A DNA stretch of 64,000 nucleotides from JAEZJZ01 sp050949055 (GTDB lineage: Bacteria; Bacillota; UBA994; UBA5500): the NCBI GenBank assembly GCA_050949055.1, contig JBMNFA010000008.1, positions 62,001-126,000 on the forward strand, written 5' to 3'. The notes under the pieces are model-generated. The model saw only the letters and a program-made list of their open reading frames with translations, searched no databases and was not told the DNA's origin. The position numbers were made by a program, and so were the translations under genes. Positions 33,084-42,813 of this stretch are shown here, one piece after another. The first letter of the stretch is position 1; the number at the start of each line of letters is the position of its first letter.

Positions 33084-33995
33084 CTACCTGACGCGCAAAG
33101 TCGACTTCTCCTGCACCCGGTGCAGATGGCGGTTGATTATCTCGGGATAGCGCCGTAGCCTATCGCGGTTCTCCAGCAGCAGTTTCCCATATTCTGCGCC
33201 CAAATGCCCGTCGATGGCGGATAACTCCTGATAAGCCTGACGGCCCAACAGACTGGCCTGCTCACACTCAGGCGAACAGGGAAAGAAATTCCCGGTGAAA
33301 TACGCATATGGAAGCTCATCCGTGGTTGGCGTCCTTTGCAGTGCCTCCGCTGCCCGGGTCTCCACGTTGATACCTGCAGCACGATCCCGTTGATAGGCTT
33401 CGATGCAGCACTTCGGGTAGCCAAGCAGACACCCCAACCGGCGCAAATAGTCTGGGGATTGCTCTTCTGGATATACCAAGAAGGACAACGGCGTTTCTCT
33501 GGTGGCCTCTCGGCGCGCCTTTTGATGGATACGGCGGCGCTCCGCCATCAACTGCCCCAGCTCCTCCTCCACCGACGGGCTGTGATAGAAATAGACCTCT
33601 CGTAGCGTGGGCCTCACTTCCCACACAAAGGTATGCAGCTCAAAGGCCTGCGCCCACTGCAAATGAGCCTGATAGGCGGGCGAGGCCTCCACCACCTGCT
33701 GATAGGCTTGCCTCAGCAGTTGCCGCTTCCAGACGACTGAGCGCTGCCCTAGGTGTCGCAACTGCCACAGAAACCGCATGCCCCCAGGCTGGTGCTCCAA
33801 CTCCTGCAGCTTCTGCCGATAGAGATTATCTATGCGCCAGCCCAACTGCTCGCCCTCCGTCATCTCCCCTGGCAGAGTAAGCAGGCTCATCGGTTTGATC
33901 CCCAGCGCGACCAACAGGAAGTTTTCGATGCGGGTTCTTAGCGAAATCTGTTGCTCCTGAACAAAACTCTCGATCAGCTCTTCCCTAGCGGGCAT
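33084..33995 (-). CDS. DUF483-type protein with cysteine motifs
   Basis: A 303-residue soluble protein. LGCLLGYPKCCIEAYQRDR and YFTGNFFPCSPECEQA resemble the conserved cysteine motifs of DUF483 proteins; the two Cys pairs could bind metal. The first 150 residues are helical and without a known domain. ATG 33995 follows GGAGGATGGGGAG. It is 30 bases upstream of the end of the sensor kinase gene on the same strand... that is, the kinase stop at 34025 precedes its start, so the two may be co-transcribed. Function unknown. Confidence 0.65.
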   Translation of the reverse strand: MPAREELIESFVQEQQISLRTRIENFLLVALGIKPMSLLTLPGEMTEGEQLGWRIDNLYRQKLQELEHQPGGMRFLWQLRHLGQRSVVWKRQLLRQAYQQVVEASPAYQAHLQWAQAFELHTFVWEVRPTLREVYFYHSPSVEEELGQLMAERRRIHQKARREATRETPLSFLVYPEEQSPDYLRRLGCLLGYPKCCIEAYQRDRAAGINVETRAAEALQRTPTTDELPYAYFTGNFFPCSPECEQASLLGRQAYQELSAIDGHLGAEYGKLLLENRDRLRRYPEIINRHLHRVQEKSTLRVR

Positions 33996-34024
33996 CTCCC
34001 CATCCTCCTTTTATTCCTGCGAGA

Positions 34025-35845
34025 CTATTTCTCTGGTAACCGGAAATGAACTCGAAACGTGCTGCCAGCCGGACTGGTGTCCAACGTGATCTTGGCCCTA
34101 TGCTTGGCCGCTATGCTCTCGCAGGTGAGCAGTCCGAGACCGGTTCCGGATTCCTTGGTGGTGAAAAAAGCTGTGCCCAGCTTGGCTTGATCTTCATCAG
34201 GTATGCCGCATCCCTGATCTGCCACCTCCAACACGACTTCTTCCGACTGCAAGTATGTGCTAATCGTCAGTCGCCCTCCAGCGCTCATGGCCTCCAGGCC
34301 GTTACGGACCAAGTTGAGCAGCAGTTGCCGCACCTCCTTCAGATCCATATAGATGTCCGGTACATCCTCAATGTTCAAAGTAACCTCATTGCCGCGCAGC
34401 GCGGCTTCCGCCTCGATCAGCGGCATGACGACACGAATGGCTTCGCTCAGGTTCTGCAAAGACTTCTCCGCTGGCTTGTTGCGAGCTAACGAGAGGAACT
34501 CGCTGATGATCTCGTTGGCGCGGTCTAGCTCTTCAATCATCAGATTGAGTTGAGGTTGCAGTGACACAAGCTCTGGTTTCTTCAACATCAACTGCAGGTA
34601 CCCACGCACCGTGGTCATCGGGTTGCGCACTTCATGCCCGATGCTGGCGGCGATTCCAGCTACCAGATTCAGTCGCTCGAGTTGTGCGATCTCACTCTGT
34701 AGCTGTTTCACCTCGGTGATATCGCGGGCCAGCATGGAAACACCCACAATCTGATCGCGCTCATCTCTGATGGGAGCTAGGCTGAGGGCCACACTGATCA
34801 GGCTGCCATCCTTCTTTCTATGGCTCGCCTCTGCCTGAAACGCGTGTCCCTGCATCGCCTGTTCCATATAGGGGGCTGATGGCTGATTGCTGTCCGGAAA
34901 CAACACAGCTACCGATTGCCCCATGATCTCCTCTGCTGCATAGCCATAGGTCCGTTCAGCAGCCGGATTCCAACTGCTGACTGCGCCATCCAGATCCACG
35001 CTGTAGATAGCCACGTCGGAATTGCGCACCAGTGCGGCATAGTGGCTTAGCTCTTCTCTGCGGAGTTTCTCTGCCGTGATGTCTTCCACTTGACAGATGC
35101 AGACCAGCCTGCGATCCTGCCCGCTGAACAAAGCAGTGGCAGTAATCCTCACCCAGATCATCGTGCCAGAGCGAGTCAAATACCTACCCTCCTGTTCATA
35201 GGAGCGGATTCGCCCAGCCATCAGAGTGGAGAACATTTCCACACTGACACGGAAGTCCTCAGCCGCAGTAAAGGAAAGGAAATGCCCGCCCAGCAGCTCC
35301 CGCTTGCGGTAGCCTAGGGAGGCGCAGAGGGAGTCATTGACTGCCAAGATCGTCCCTGATGTGTCCAGCAGCATCATTCCAGCCGTGGCGAAATGGGAAA
35401 TCATTTTGAAACTGGACACGATCTCGTCCACCTGTTTGCCGGATAGTGAAGCGTAACCGGCGGCCGTCTTGACGATACTGGAAGATGTGGTTATGCCATC
35501 CACATCATTGACAGCGATTACGTGCAGCCAACAAGGGCGTGAATCGATGTGCAGCTTGTGGGTTTGTACCAGGGCATTGAAGGAGTGGCCGCTGCTGTCA
35601 CGGTGGCTAGCGATCAACGGGACACCGAAGCCGTCGCCTGCATTCTGGAGATCGATGTTCGAAAACACTCCATCCGGGCTACCAAGGTCATCCAGTCTGA
35701 GCTGCAGCAACTCGTCACAGGAATATCCATAAAGCATCTGGGCCGCGCGGTTGGCGGCGAGGATTCTCCCACCTACAGTGCTGAGTAGCAGAACCTCTTC
35801 CGCCTGATTCAGCAGGTGACACAGGCCGACATCAACTTCATCCAC
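34025..35845 (-). CDS. PAS-domain sensor histidine kinase (sporulation-kinase type)
   Basis: A 606-residue soluble kinase with no membrane helices. Three PAS units are seen (about 8-120, 150-265 with GTILAVNDSLCASLGYRKRELLGG, and 275-385 with SDVAIYSVDLDGAVSSWNPAAERTYGY), then HisKA with the phosphoacceptor in SIGHEVRNPMTTVRGYL (His near 404) and HATPase_c with LLLNLVRNGLEAM, DQGCGIP and GTGLGLLT. The layout resembles KinA/KinE kinases that feed the Spo0 phosphorelay. No response regulator is adjacent, as is usual for those. GTG 35845 has GGGAG 8 bases upstream; ATG 35860 is a weaker start. Confidence 0.88.
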   Translation of the reverse strand: MDEVDVGLCHLLNQAEEVLLLSTVGGRILAANRAAQMLYGYSCDELLQLRLDDLGSPDGVFSNIDLQNAGDGFGVPLIASHRDSSGHSFNALVQTHKLHIDSRPCWLHVIAVNDVDGITTSSSIVKTAAGYASLSGKQVDEIVSSFKMISHFATAGMMLLDTSGTILAVNDSLCASLGYRKRELLGGHFLSFTAAEDFRVSVEMFSTLMAGRIRSYEQEGRYLTRSGTMIWVRITATALFSGQDRRLVCICQVEDITAEKLRREELSHYAALVRNSDVAIYSVDLDGAVSSWNPAAERTYGYAAEEIMGQSVAVLFPDSNQPSAPYMEQAMQGHAFQAEASHRKKDGSLISVALSLAPIRDERDQIVGVSMLARDITEVKQLQSEIAQLERLNLVAGIAASIGHEVRNPMTTVRGYLQLMLKKPELVSLQPQLNLMIEELDRANEIISEFLSLARNKPAEKSLQNLSEAIRVVMPLIEAEAALRGNEVTLNIEDVPDIYMDLKEVRQLLLNLVRNGLEAMSAGGRLTISTYLQSEEVVLEVADQGCGIPDEDQAKLGTAFFTTKESGTGLGLLTCESIAAKHRAKITLDTSPAGSTFRVHFRLPEK

Positions 35846-36058
35846 AATGCTCACTCCCATCAGCTTGCGATGAAATATCTCTTTAAGAATGGCTTTTCAT
35901 CAACCAGGTGAAGTTCTCCTTCCTCAATCAGCCATTTGCTACAAAATTCAATTCATTTATCAAAGGCTTAGGACATTACAGGAGCCACTCACTGCAGGGA
36001 TTTGCGCCTACAGAGTGGAAGATGGCTGGAGGGAATAAGAAGTGAGGAGGAATCGCAC

Positions 36059-36775
36059 ATGCGTCTAGCGCTGATTTCGGATGTCCATGGAAATGCCACT
36101 GCCTTAAGGGCAGTGCTGGCGGATATGGCAGGTGAACGGGTGGAACGAATCATCTCCCTCGGCGATGCAGTCTCCAGTGGGCCTCAACCGGAAGAAGTAC
36201 TGCAGCTGTTGGCAGAAAATCGGGTTGAGTTGGTCATAGGCAACACTGAACAACGTTTGCTGCACCCGATATCCCCAGAGGGTCAAAGCGAACACGTGGT
36301 GATGTTGATGGAAATAGAAGCATGGATTCGCCAGACGGTGCCCGGCGATGTCCTGGACCGATTGAGGAACGCCAAACAGACAATCGACGTCCAACTAGGT
36401 GAGAACCTGCACCTGCTCTGTTGCCATGGTTCACCGCGCTCTGCTAATGAAAGACTGGTGGCCGAGTTATCCGACGAGGAGCTGGAGCGAACTTTCATCG
36501 GCTCACGGTTCGACCTGCTTGCCGCCGGACACACCCACATCCAAATGCTGCGCAATTACCGCAGCCGCCGGCTGCTGAACCCTGGCACTGTCGGCTCGGC
36601 CATAGGAATGGGTCCGGTTGCTCAGTACGCGTTGCTGTCGGCGTCATCCGGGCGCGTGGACGTCAGTTTCCGCTCCGTACCTTACGATATAACACCAGCA
36701 GTTGAGGCTGCCAAGCGCTTTGGTATGCCCCATGCCGAATGGTGGGTAAATAACTGGCTGGTGAAAGCCAATTGA
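36059..36775 (+). CDS. Metallophosphoesterase (YfcE/MJ0936-like)
   Basis: A 238-residue calcineurin-like phosphodiesterase. Metal-binding motifs are ISDVHGN (6-12), SLGDAVSSGP, IGNTE, CCHGSPRS and AAGHTHIQM. Relatives hydrolyse phosphodiesters in vitro; the biological substrate is unknown. ATG 36059 is preceded by GAGGAGG at 8 bases. Divergent from the kinase gene by about 210 bases. Confidence 0.88.
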   Translation: MRLALISDVHGNATALRAVLADMAGERVERIISLGDAVSSGPQPEEVLQLLAENRVELVIGNTEQRLLHPISPEGQSEHVVMLMEIEAWIRQTVPGDVLDRLRNAKQTIDVQLGENLHLLCCHGSPRSANERLVAELSDEELERTFIGSRFDLLAAGHTHIQMLRNYRSRRLLNPGTVGSAIGMGPVAQYALLSASSGRVDVSFRSVPYDITPAVEAAKRFGMPHAEWWVNNWLVKAN

Positions 36776-36856
36776 GATATCTGACCTGCGTGGGGTTATG
36801 CTAAAATAGCGACAGGCGTCGTGCAATCAAGTTGAAGATAAGGACAGGTAGAAGCC

Positions 36857-37582
36857 ATGAAACTAAACAGACTGTCACAATCCCTACTGGTATTGTTGTT
36901 GCTGACGATGGTAACGGCTGGAATGCTATCCGGCTGTGTAGCTGAGCCACCGCCACCAACGGTGGTGGAGCCTCCGGACGATGAACAGCCTGAACCGGCC
37001 GATAACGAGGAATGGAAAGACGATCCCTATCTGATTTTGGTCAGCGCAAGGCACCCACTGCCGGAAAACCAGGAGCCAGAGCTAAAAGCAATCCAGGGCA
37101 GCTTCAAGATGGAGGTCACAGCCGCTGATGCGATGATCGCCATGCTGCAAGCCGCCAAGGAGGAAGCCGGCATCAACCTGCTGGTTGTGTCGTCATATCG
37201 CTCACAGGAAAAGCAGAGGCAGCTGTTCGAGGCCAAAGTGCAGCAATTCTTGAACAGTGGCTACTCCCAGGGCGAAGCCGAGAGCTTGGCTGCTGCCCGG
37301 GTAGCGCGGCCTGGCACCAGTGAGCACAACACCGGCCTGGCTGCCGATGTGGTCACTCCAGACCACCAGTGGTTGGACGCCAGCTTCGCCAAGACCGCAG
37401 CTGCCAAGTGGATGAAAGAGAACTGCGCCCGGTTCGGGTTCATCCTGCGCTATCCGGAGGATAAGCAGGAGGTCACTGGAATCATCTTCGAGCCATGGCA
37501 CTTCCGTTATGTGGGCATAGAGCATGCCCAGAAGATCATGGAACAGGGCCTTTGCTTGGAGGAGTACCTAGCAGGCGAATAA
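36857..37582 (+). CDS. VanY-type D,D-carboxypeptidase lipoprotein (M15B)
   Basis: A 241-residue lipoprotein: signal peptide with lipobox LSGC (lipidated Cys near 27), then a Pro/Glu-rich spacer and an M15B peptidase domain. Active-site motifs are VSSYRS, GTSEHNTGLAADV (zinc ligands His and Asp) and the C-terminal EPWHFRYVG. It trims D-Ala-D-Ala from wall peptides at the outer membrane face. The spacer EPPDDEQPEPADNEE likely holds the enzyme away from the membrane. AGGACAGGTAGAAGCC precedes ATG 36857. Confidence 0.92.
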   Translation: MKLNRLSQSLLVLLLLTMVTAGMLSGCVAEPPPPTVVEPPDDEQPEPADNEEWKDDPYLILVSARHPLPENQEPELKAIQGSFKMEVTAADAMIAMLQAAKEEAGINLLVVSSYRSQEKQRQLFEAKVQQFLNSGYSQGEAESLAAARVARPGTSEHNTGLAADVVTPDHQWLDASFAKTAAAKWMKENCARFGFILRYPEDKQEVTGIIFEPWHFRYVGIEHAQKIMEQGLCLEEYLAGE

Positions 37583-37599
37583 GCTCCGCATTTGGAGCA

Positions 37600-37665
37600 G
37601 GAGACGGAGGGACGTACAGATTGTCCCCCTCGCGAGGGAGACAATTTGTACGTCCCTCCGTCTCC
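37600..37665. repeat. Long palindromic repeat, REP-like
   Basis: GGAGACGGAGGGACGTACA (37600-37618) and its exact complement (37647-37665) form a 19-base-pair arm; the inner part TTGTC-CCCTC-GC-GAGGG-GACAA pairs further. It sits between the carboxypeptidase gene and a separate terminator. Confidence 0.75.
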
Positions 37666-37670
37666 CAGGC

Positions 37671-37698
37671 AAAAGGCTCGCTGCGAAGCGAGCCTTTT
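37671..37698. terminator. Bidirectional terminator between VanY-like and map genes
   Basis: AAAAGGCTCGCT (37671-37682) and AGCGAGCCTTTT (37687-37698) with a 4-base loop; A- and T-runs on both sides serve both strands. Confidence 0.92.
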
Positions 37699-37699
37699 C

Positions 37700-38449
37700 C
37701 TAGTCCTGCTCGGTCAATACCCGGGGACCGTCTCTGGTCACCACCAGGGTGTGCTCAAACTGTGCCGACAGCTTCCCGTCAAGGGTGCGAGCAGTCCAGT
37801 TGTTATCATCGATAGTCAACCTATAGGTACCAGCGTTGATCATCGGTTCGATGGTGAACACCATCCCCTCCCGCAACCGCAGACCTCTCCCCTGCTTTCC
37901 GTAATGCAATACTTGCGGATCCTCGTGCATGGAACGGCCGATGCCATGACCGGTGAACTCCCGGACCACAGAGTACCCTGCGGCCTCAGCATGGGACTGA
38001 ATGGCGTAGCCGATATCCCCTGTGCGGTTGCCGATAACCGCCTGCTCAATTCCCAAGTAGAGGCACTCCTTGGTGACCTTGAGCAGTGCGGCCGCCTCGG
38101 GCGAAATGTCTCCCACTCCATAGCTCCAGGCCGAATCGGCCAGCCACCCGTTCAAATTGACCACAAAGTCGATGCCCACGATGTCACCGGAGACCAGTCT
38201 TCTATCTGTGGGAAACCCGTGGCAGATTTCGTCATTAACTGAAGCACAGGTGGCGAATTGGTAACCACGGTAACCCTTCTGCTCTGCAATTGCGCCTTTC
38301 GATTGAATGAAATCTTCCACGAACTTGTCGATCTCCAAAGTGGTAATCCCCGGCTGGATGAAATCCCGCAGCTGGCGATGACAGGCCGCAACAATTTCGC
38401 CTGCCTTAGCCATCTGTTCGATCTCTCGCTCATTCTTGATGATGATCAA
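37700..38449 (-). CDS. map: Methionine aminopeptidase type I
   Basis: Removes the start methionine from new proteins. The 249-residue protein has the five metal ligands in context: GIDFVVNLNGWLADSAWSY (Asp pair), FTGHGIGRSMHEDP (His), TIEPMI (Glu) and FEHTLVVT (Glu). CASVNDEICHGFP gives the substrate His. No N-terminal zinc extension. TTG 38449 has GGAGGG 7 bases upstream; the TTG at 38455 overlaps the site. It lies outside the usual ribosomal-protein operon, so it may be a second copy. Confidence 0.93.
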   Translation of the reverse strand: MIIIKNEREIEQMAKAGEIVAACHRQLRDFIQPGITTLEIDKFVEDFIQSKGAIAEQKGYRGYQFATCASVNDEICHGFPTDRRLVSGDIVGIDFVVNLNGWLADSAWSYGVGDISPEAAALLKVTKECLYLGIEQAVIGNRTGDIGYAIQSHAEAAGYSVVREFTGHGIGRSMHEDPQVLHYGKQGRGLRLREGMVFTIEPMINAGTYRLTIDDNNWTARTLDGKLSAQFEHTLVVTRDGPRVLTEQD

Positions 38450-38689
38450 CGTCAATCCCTCCTTGTCGACGCCACTTCTTGCTCGATTATATCACCAAAC
38501 CGGGTGCAATTCCTGTCGCTTGGCGACGTTCGCTGGGCACAGACTGACTAGATCAGCTCAGTCCCCAGCGGTTGGGCGTAACCTGCAGCGCCAAGCGAAG
38601 TGGCAGCATCAAGGTAAGGCTATGACATAAGCTCAATCACCAGACCAATGACATGGCGATTGGGCCCTACCTATTTACCGAGAAGCGAC

Positions 38690-39295
38690 TCACTGGTCGG
38701 TCGAGACAATTCCAGCCGGCACAGCGTCCTCTCTCGACAGTGACCGTCGATACTCGGAAAGCTTCCCCTCGTAAACGCGGGTCAATCGCTGGCAACGCTG
38801 AAAATCGGCGGGGGTGACCAGCCCACACGGTTTGCTGAACAGCCTCACCCCGCCCCTATCCAACACTGTGGAAACAAACTGAGAACAGAAATAAGCATAA
38901 CGACGATCTATCGGGTAACCGGCCGCCACCCCGGCGAAACCAATGGCATTGAAGCTGTACTTCTCTTTCTGCAGCTCGAACTCTCGTACCGCGTCTCGGA
39001 CAGCTTGCCATTGACCCGGCGTCACCTGCATTCTATACAGTGCGCAGCGAGTGTCTTTGAAGTAGGCGAAAGTTCCCGACTCCACATCCTCTTGTACAAA
39101 CCCGCCAATCCACGGATTTCTAGGCTGCAACCGTCCAAAGCTGAATAGCTCCGATAGGTTACGATCAAACCCAATAGAAACGTGATTATATGGTTCGCCT
39201 GTATAGAGGCCGATGGCACGAGTAATTAGAGAGTAGGTATTGGTGAGTAAAATATACAGTTCTGTCCTGGGAGTTGCTGAACGGTCATCCACCAT
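38690..39295 (-). CDS. Permuted papain-like (YiiX/NlpC-related) protein
   Basis: A 201-residue protein with the circularly permuted NlpC/P60 order: NHVSIGFD with the catalytic-type histidine near the start and FCSQFVSTVL with the cysteine in the C-terminal half, as in YiiX-like hydrolases. No signal peptide is visible. Substrate unknown (amide or lipid-linked thioester hydrolysis in relatives). GGAGGTGA precedes ATG 39295; GTG 39292 is an alternative. A palindrome CTTAG-N5-CTAAG (39321-39335) sits in its promoter zone. Confidence 0.65.
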   Translation of the reverse strand: MVDDRSATPRTELYILLTNTYSLITRAIGLYTGEPYNHVSIGFDRNLSELFSFGRLQPRNPWIGGFVQEDVESGTFAYFKDTRCALYRMQVTPGQWQAVRDAVREFELQKEKYSFNAIGFAGVAAGYPIDRRYAYFCSQFVSTVLDRGGVRLFSKPCGLVTPADFQRCQRLTRVYEGKLSEYRRSLSREDAVPAGIVSTDQ

Positions 39296-39541
39296 ACTCA
39301 CCTCCGTCTATAAAACAATGCTTAGTGTTTCTAAGTATAATATGAGACCTGCCCAGACATCAATAATGGGAAACGTGGAATTTTCAAGTCTCTTCCCTTC
39401 CCCACGATATGGAGCTACTGCTTGTTCCAGCGCAGATTGCTAAGGGTTGCGGGGCATGCTAATGATGTTGCTAGGTCGTAGGCTGGGCTGCGAACAGCGG
39501 TAGAGGGGACCTGTCCGCCAGCCCGCCGAGGAGGTGTATGG

Positions 39542-40204
39542 GTGGCTCAGCGCGTGGAGGCATTTGTTGGGGAGTACGCCGCTGGCAAGAGCGAAGTGGC
39601 TGTGAATAGGGCTTTAGCCTACCTGGCTCAGGGCGAGCAGGTGACTTTGGTGGACTTGGATCTGGTGGAACCCACCTACACCCTGCGCCCTTTGAAAGCC
39701 CAGTTGACCGAGATGGGCCTGAGGGTGATCGCGTGGTCTACCAAAGAGACCACCGGGTTAGGCGAAGCCGGGATGATTCTGCACCCCGATGCAAAATCGG
39801 CGTTGCACCACGCGGGGACGGTGGTGCTCGACGTGGGCTACGGCCCCTACGGCAGCAGCGTGCTCAATCTGGTGGAGGGAGCGCTGGAGCATCCGCGGCT
39901 GGAACTCCTCCTAGTGGTAAACACCGCTCGTCCCTTAACCAGCACAGTAGATGGCATTGAAGACGAAGCCCGGCGTTTCACCAGGATCACCGGGCTGGTC
40001 AACAACACCCATCTAGGCGAAGAAACCGAAATGCAGTTGGTTCAACGCGGGGCCGAGCTGGTCTCATTGGCGGCCCGTCGGCTAGACCTCCCGGTGGTCG
40101 CCACCTGTGCACTGCAATCTCTGGCAGCAGAAATGGGCCCAGAGGACATAATGGGAAACCCTGTCTGGCCCCTGAAACGCTACCTGCACACTGCCTTTTG
40201 GTGA
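39542..40204 (+). CDS. MinD/ParA-like P-loop ATPase linked to the oxidoreductase operon
   Basis: A 220-residue SIMIBI-type nucleotide-binding protein. The P-loop is GEYAAGKSEVA (10-20), a switch-like VDLDLVEPTYTLRP follows, and VVLDVGYGPYG serves as the Walker B region. NTARPLTSTVDGIEDEARRF and GLVNNTHLG match the nucleobase-recognition part of the family. It directly precedes the four oxidoreductase genes (43-base gap), so it may assist cofactor loading or assembly; this is inference from position. GTG 39542 has GGAGG 6 bases upstream. Confidence 0.75.
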   Translation: MAQRVEAFVGEYAAGKSEVAVNRALAYLAQGEQVTLVDLDLVEPTYTLRPLKAQLTEMGLRVIAWSTKETTGLGEAGMILHPDAKSALHHAGTVVLDVGYGPYGSSVLNLVEGALEHPRLELLLVVNTARPLTSTVDGIEDEARRFTRITGLVNNTHLGEETEMQLVQRGAELVSLAARRLDLPVVATCALQSLAAEMGPEDIMGNPVWPLKRYLHTAFW

Positions 40205-40247
40205 TCCAACGCTGATAATACACTGATTAATCCAAGGAGGGATGATC

Positions 40248-41354
40248 ATGCCCCAGATAGTCCCGGCAGAACAGCGGATGTTCATGACCGGAAACGAGGC
40301 GATAGCTTGGGCGGCTTTGGCGGCGGGGGCCGAAATCATGTACGGCTATCCAATTACGCCACAGAATGAAATTATGCACTACTGGACCCGCCTAGCACCC
40401 AAATTCAACACAGGATTCTTGCAGACGGAGGATGAACTGTCCGCCGGATTCACTACTGTAGGCGGCGTGATGGCTGGGAAGAAGGCCTTTTCGGCCACGG
40501 CTGGCCCGGGGAATGTGTTGATGCAGGAACCGATCAGCATGGCTGAAGCGATGCGCATCCCTGCCGTCTGGTTCATTCAACAACGAGGCGGACCGTCCAC
40601 CGGCACGGTGATTTACTCACAACAGGAGACGCGGTTGACCTGTTTTGGCGGAAACGGTGAAGGCCATCGGCTGGTCTACTCCACCGCTACCCATCAGGAG
40701 GCCTTTGATTACGGCATTAAAGCCTTCAATAACGCCTGGAAGTATCGCTTCCCCACCTTCATATTGGGTGACGGCTATCAGGCCAAGATGCGGGAGGCCC
40801 TGACTTTGTATAACCCAGAAGATCGGGGAATCCGGCTCACGCCGGCCGAGCGCATGGTGGGGAGACCCGGAATACCCGGCCGCGATAGAGAGGTAGCTCA
40901 CCATCGCAATACCTACAACATCGAAGAAGAGCTATACCAATTGCTGCAACAACATACTGCAGATTGGAACCAGATGGCCGACCAAGTAGTCGAGTGGGAT
41001 CACCAGGGAGGTGCCGATGCCGAGTTGCTGCTGGTCGCCCACGGGGTGGTGTCGCGAGCAACGCTGGCTGCTTATCAACAGCTGCAGTTAAAAGGCCAAA
41101 AGGTAGCCTACTTTCGACCGATCACTCTGCGCCCCTTCCCTATAGCGGCGCTGCGGGAGGCGGTTGCAGGCTGTCAGCAGATCCTGCTGGTGGAGTCTGC
41201 TTATGGGCAACTGCAAACAATGGTGCGAGACGCTCTCTATGGCCACACCACTGTCCCTATGCACGGGTTGCTGAAGCCAGGCGTCGGCATCACCTCTGAT
41301 GAGGTGGTGCAGGCAGCAGAAGCACTGCTGCATCAGGAAAGGAGGCCCAGCTGA
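40248..41354 (+). CDS. 2-oxoacid:ferredoxin oxidoreductase alpha subunit (KorA/VorA type)
   Basis: A 368-residue subunit with the pyrimidine-binding opening TGNEAIAWAALAAGAEIMYGYPITPQNEI and TEDELSAGFTTVGGVMAGKKAFSATAGPG, typical of KorA. The complex oxidatively decarboxylates a 2-oxoacid to an acyl-CoA and reduces ferredoxin. ATG 40248 has GGAGGG 6 bases upstream. Its stop overlaps the next start by one base (TGATG). The gene order alpha-beta-gamma-delta and sequence fit 2-oxoglutarate or branched-chain oxoacid enzymes; the substrate cannot be fixed. Confidence 0.9.
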   Translation: MPQIVPAEQRMFMTGNEAIAWAALAAGAEIMYGYPITPQNEIMHYWTRLAPKFNTGFLQTEDELSAGFTTVGGVMAGKKAFSATAGPGNVLMQEPISMAEAMRIPAVWFIQQRGGPSTGTVIYSQQETRLTCFGGNGEGHRLVYSTATHQEAFDYGIKAFNNAWKYRFPTFILGDGYQAKMREALTLYNPEDRGIRLTPAERMVGRPGIPGRDREVAHHRNTYNIEEELYQLLQQHTADWNQMADQVVEWDHQGGADAELLLVAHGVVSRATLAAYQQLQLKGQKVAYFRPITLRPFPIAALREAVAGCQQILLVESAYGQLQTMVRDALYGHTTVPMHGLLKPGVGITSDEVVQAAEALLHQERRPS

Positions 41355-42124
41355 TGGAGATCATTCATTCGCAGAACGAAGCCATGCCTCGGGCCTGGAG
41401 GCGAGAGACCAAACCTCATCGTTTCTGCCCGGGATGCGGGCACGGCATCTTCTTGAAGGCGTTGGGCGACGCCATTGACGAATTGGAGGTTTGGGACCGG
41501 GTGGTGTTTGGCTGTGACATCGGCTGCTCTCTGCTAGCTTGGGATTTCTTCAATGTGGACAGCGTTCAGACCCATCATGGCCGTACCATTCCGGTGATGG
41601 TGGGTGCCAAACGGGCCAACCCCGAACTGATCGTAGTCGCCTACATGGGGGACGGCGGAGGCTATGCCATCGGCTCGCAGCACCTGGTCAACGCCGCCAT
41701 GCGCAATGAGCGCATCACGGTGCTGTTGGCCAACAACACCGTCTACGCCATGACCGGCGGCCAGATGGCGCCCACCACCCTGCCAGAACAAAGCACCGGC
41801 ACCACCCCTTACGGCAGGGATGTGGAGCAAACCGGTAACCCCACCCTCGGTCCAGAGATGGCTGCGGCGATAACCGGAGACAGTGCATATATCGCCCGCG
41901 GTAGTGTCTCCAATTACCGCAGGCTAAAGATGTATGTAAAGAAAGCGCTGGAGAACCAATTGCAGGGCAGGGGATTCAGCTTCGTGGAAGCTCTCTCCGG
42001 CTGTCCCACCAACTGGAGGATGAACGCGAAGCAGACATGGAGTTTTATAGACGATGAAATGACTAAGTATTTCCCCTTAGGCGAACTCAAAGACCCCGCC
42101 CAGGGAGGAGGTGGGCAGAAATGA
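41354..42124 (+). CDS. 2-oxoacid:ferredoxin oxidoreductase beta subunit (TPP-binding)
   Basis: A 256-residue thiamine diphosphate subunit. FCPGCGHGIF carries the conserved cysteines, GCDIGCS the active-site region, and GDGGGYAIGSQHLVNAAMRNERITVLLANNTVYAMTGGQ is the TPP/Mg motif. ATG 41354 overlaps the alpha stop; the gene ends in an ATGA overlap with the next. Cytoplasmic partner of the alpha chain. Confidence 0.92.
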   Translation: MEIIHSQNEAMPRAWRRETKPHRFCPGCGHGIFLKALGDAIDELEVWDRVVFGCDIGCSLLAWDFFNVDSVQTHHGRTIPVMVGAKRANPELIVVAYMGDGGGYAIGSQHLVNAAMRNERITVLLANNTVYAMTGGQMAPTTLPEQSTGTTPYGRDVEQTGNPTLGPEMAAAITGDSAYIARGSVSNYRRLKMYVKKALENQLQGRGFSFVEALSGCPTNWRMNAKQTWSFIDDEMTKYFPLGELKDPAQGGGGQK

Positions 42125-42813
42125 CCGAAGGGTTATGGCGCATTGCGTTGGCTGGCGAAGGCGGACAAGGCGTACAAGTGGTGGGTGAAGTATTGGCAGA
42201 AGCCGCCTACATGGATGGCAAGGAATCCATCTACATCCCCAACTTCGGAGTGGAACAGCGGGGAGGCGTGTCCATCGCCTTTGTGCAGATCTCCGATCGG
42301 CCCATCGGCTCGCCCAAGTTCGCTCAGGCGGACATTCTGGTGCCCCTGTCGCAGCGAGCCATCGATCGCACCAAACGCTACATTCATCCCCAGACGCTGT
42401 ACATCTACGAGTGTTCAGCTCTGGAGGTGCCACATTTGAACGAGCAGGCTATAGGCATTCAGGCTTGGGATACGGTCGCGCCGGAGGCGTTCTCGCTGAT
42501 GGTGGGCCACCAACCCGATCAGCCAGGAGAACCACCCAGCAATACTGCCCTGCGACCGGGCAGAACCATTGGCATTCCGGCGGCAGAGATCGCCAAGAAC
42601 GAGCTGCAGCCCCGGGTGTTCAACATCATTATCTTGGGAGCAATCATCGGAGCCAGCAAAGTCCTGTCGGAGGAAGTGGTGCAGCAGGCAATCGAACGCA
42701 AGCTAGGAGCGAAATTTAAGCAGGATCCAAAGCTGCGCAAGATGAATATGGCCGCTTTCCAGAGAGGGCTGCAGTTGGCACAAGAGCAGCTGCAGGAGGG
42801 GGCGAAATCATGA
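42121..42813 (+). CDS. 2-oxoacid:ferredoxin oxidoreductase gamma subunit
   Basis: A 230-residue subunit with the typical GEGGQGVQVVGEVLAEAAY start and NFGVEQRGGVSIAFVQIS and ILVPLSQRAIDR blocks, which bind CoA-linked parts of the complex. ATGA overlaps at both ends (start 42121 with the beta stop; stop with the delta start at 42810) show tight translational coupling. Confidence 0.92.
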   Translation: MTEGLWRIALAGEGGQGVQVVGEVLAEAAYMDGKESIYIPNFGVEQRGGVSIAFVQISDRPIGSPKFAQADILVPLSQRAIDRTKRYIHPQTLYIYECSALEVPHLNEQAIGIQAWDTVAPEAFSLMVGHQPDQPGEPPSNTALRPGRTIGIPAAEIAKNELQPRVFNIIILGAIIGASKVLSEEVVQQAIERKLGAKFKQDPKLRKMNMAAFQRGLQLAQEQLQEGAKS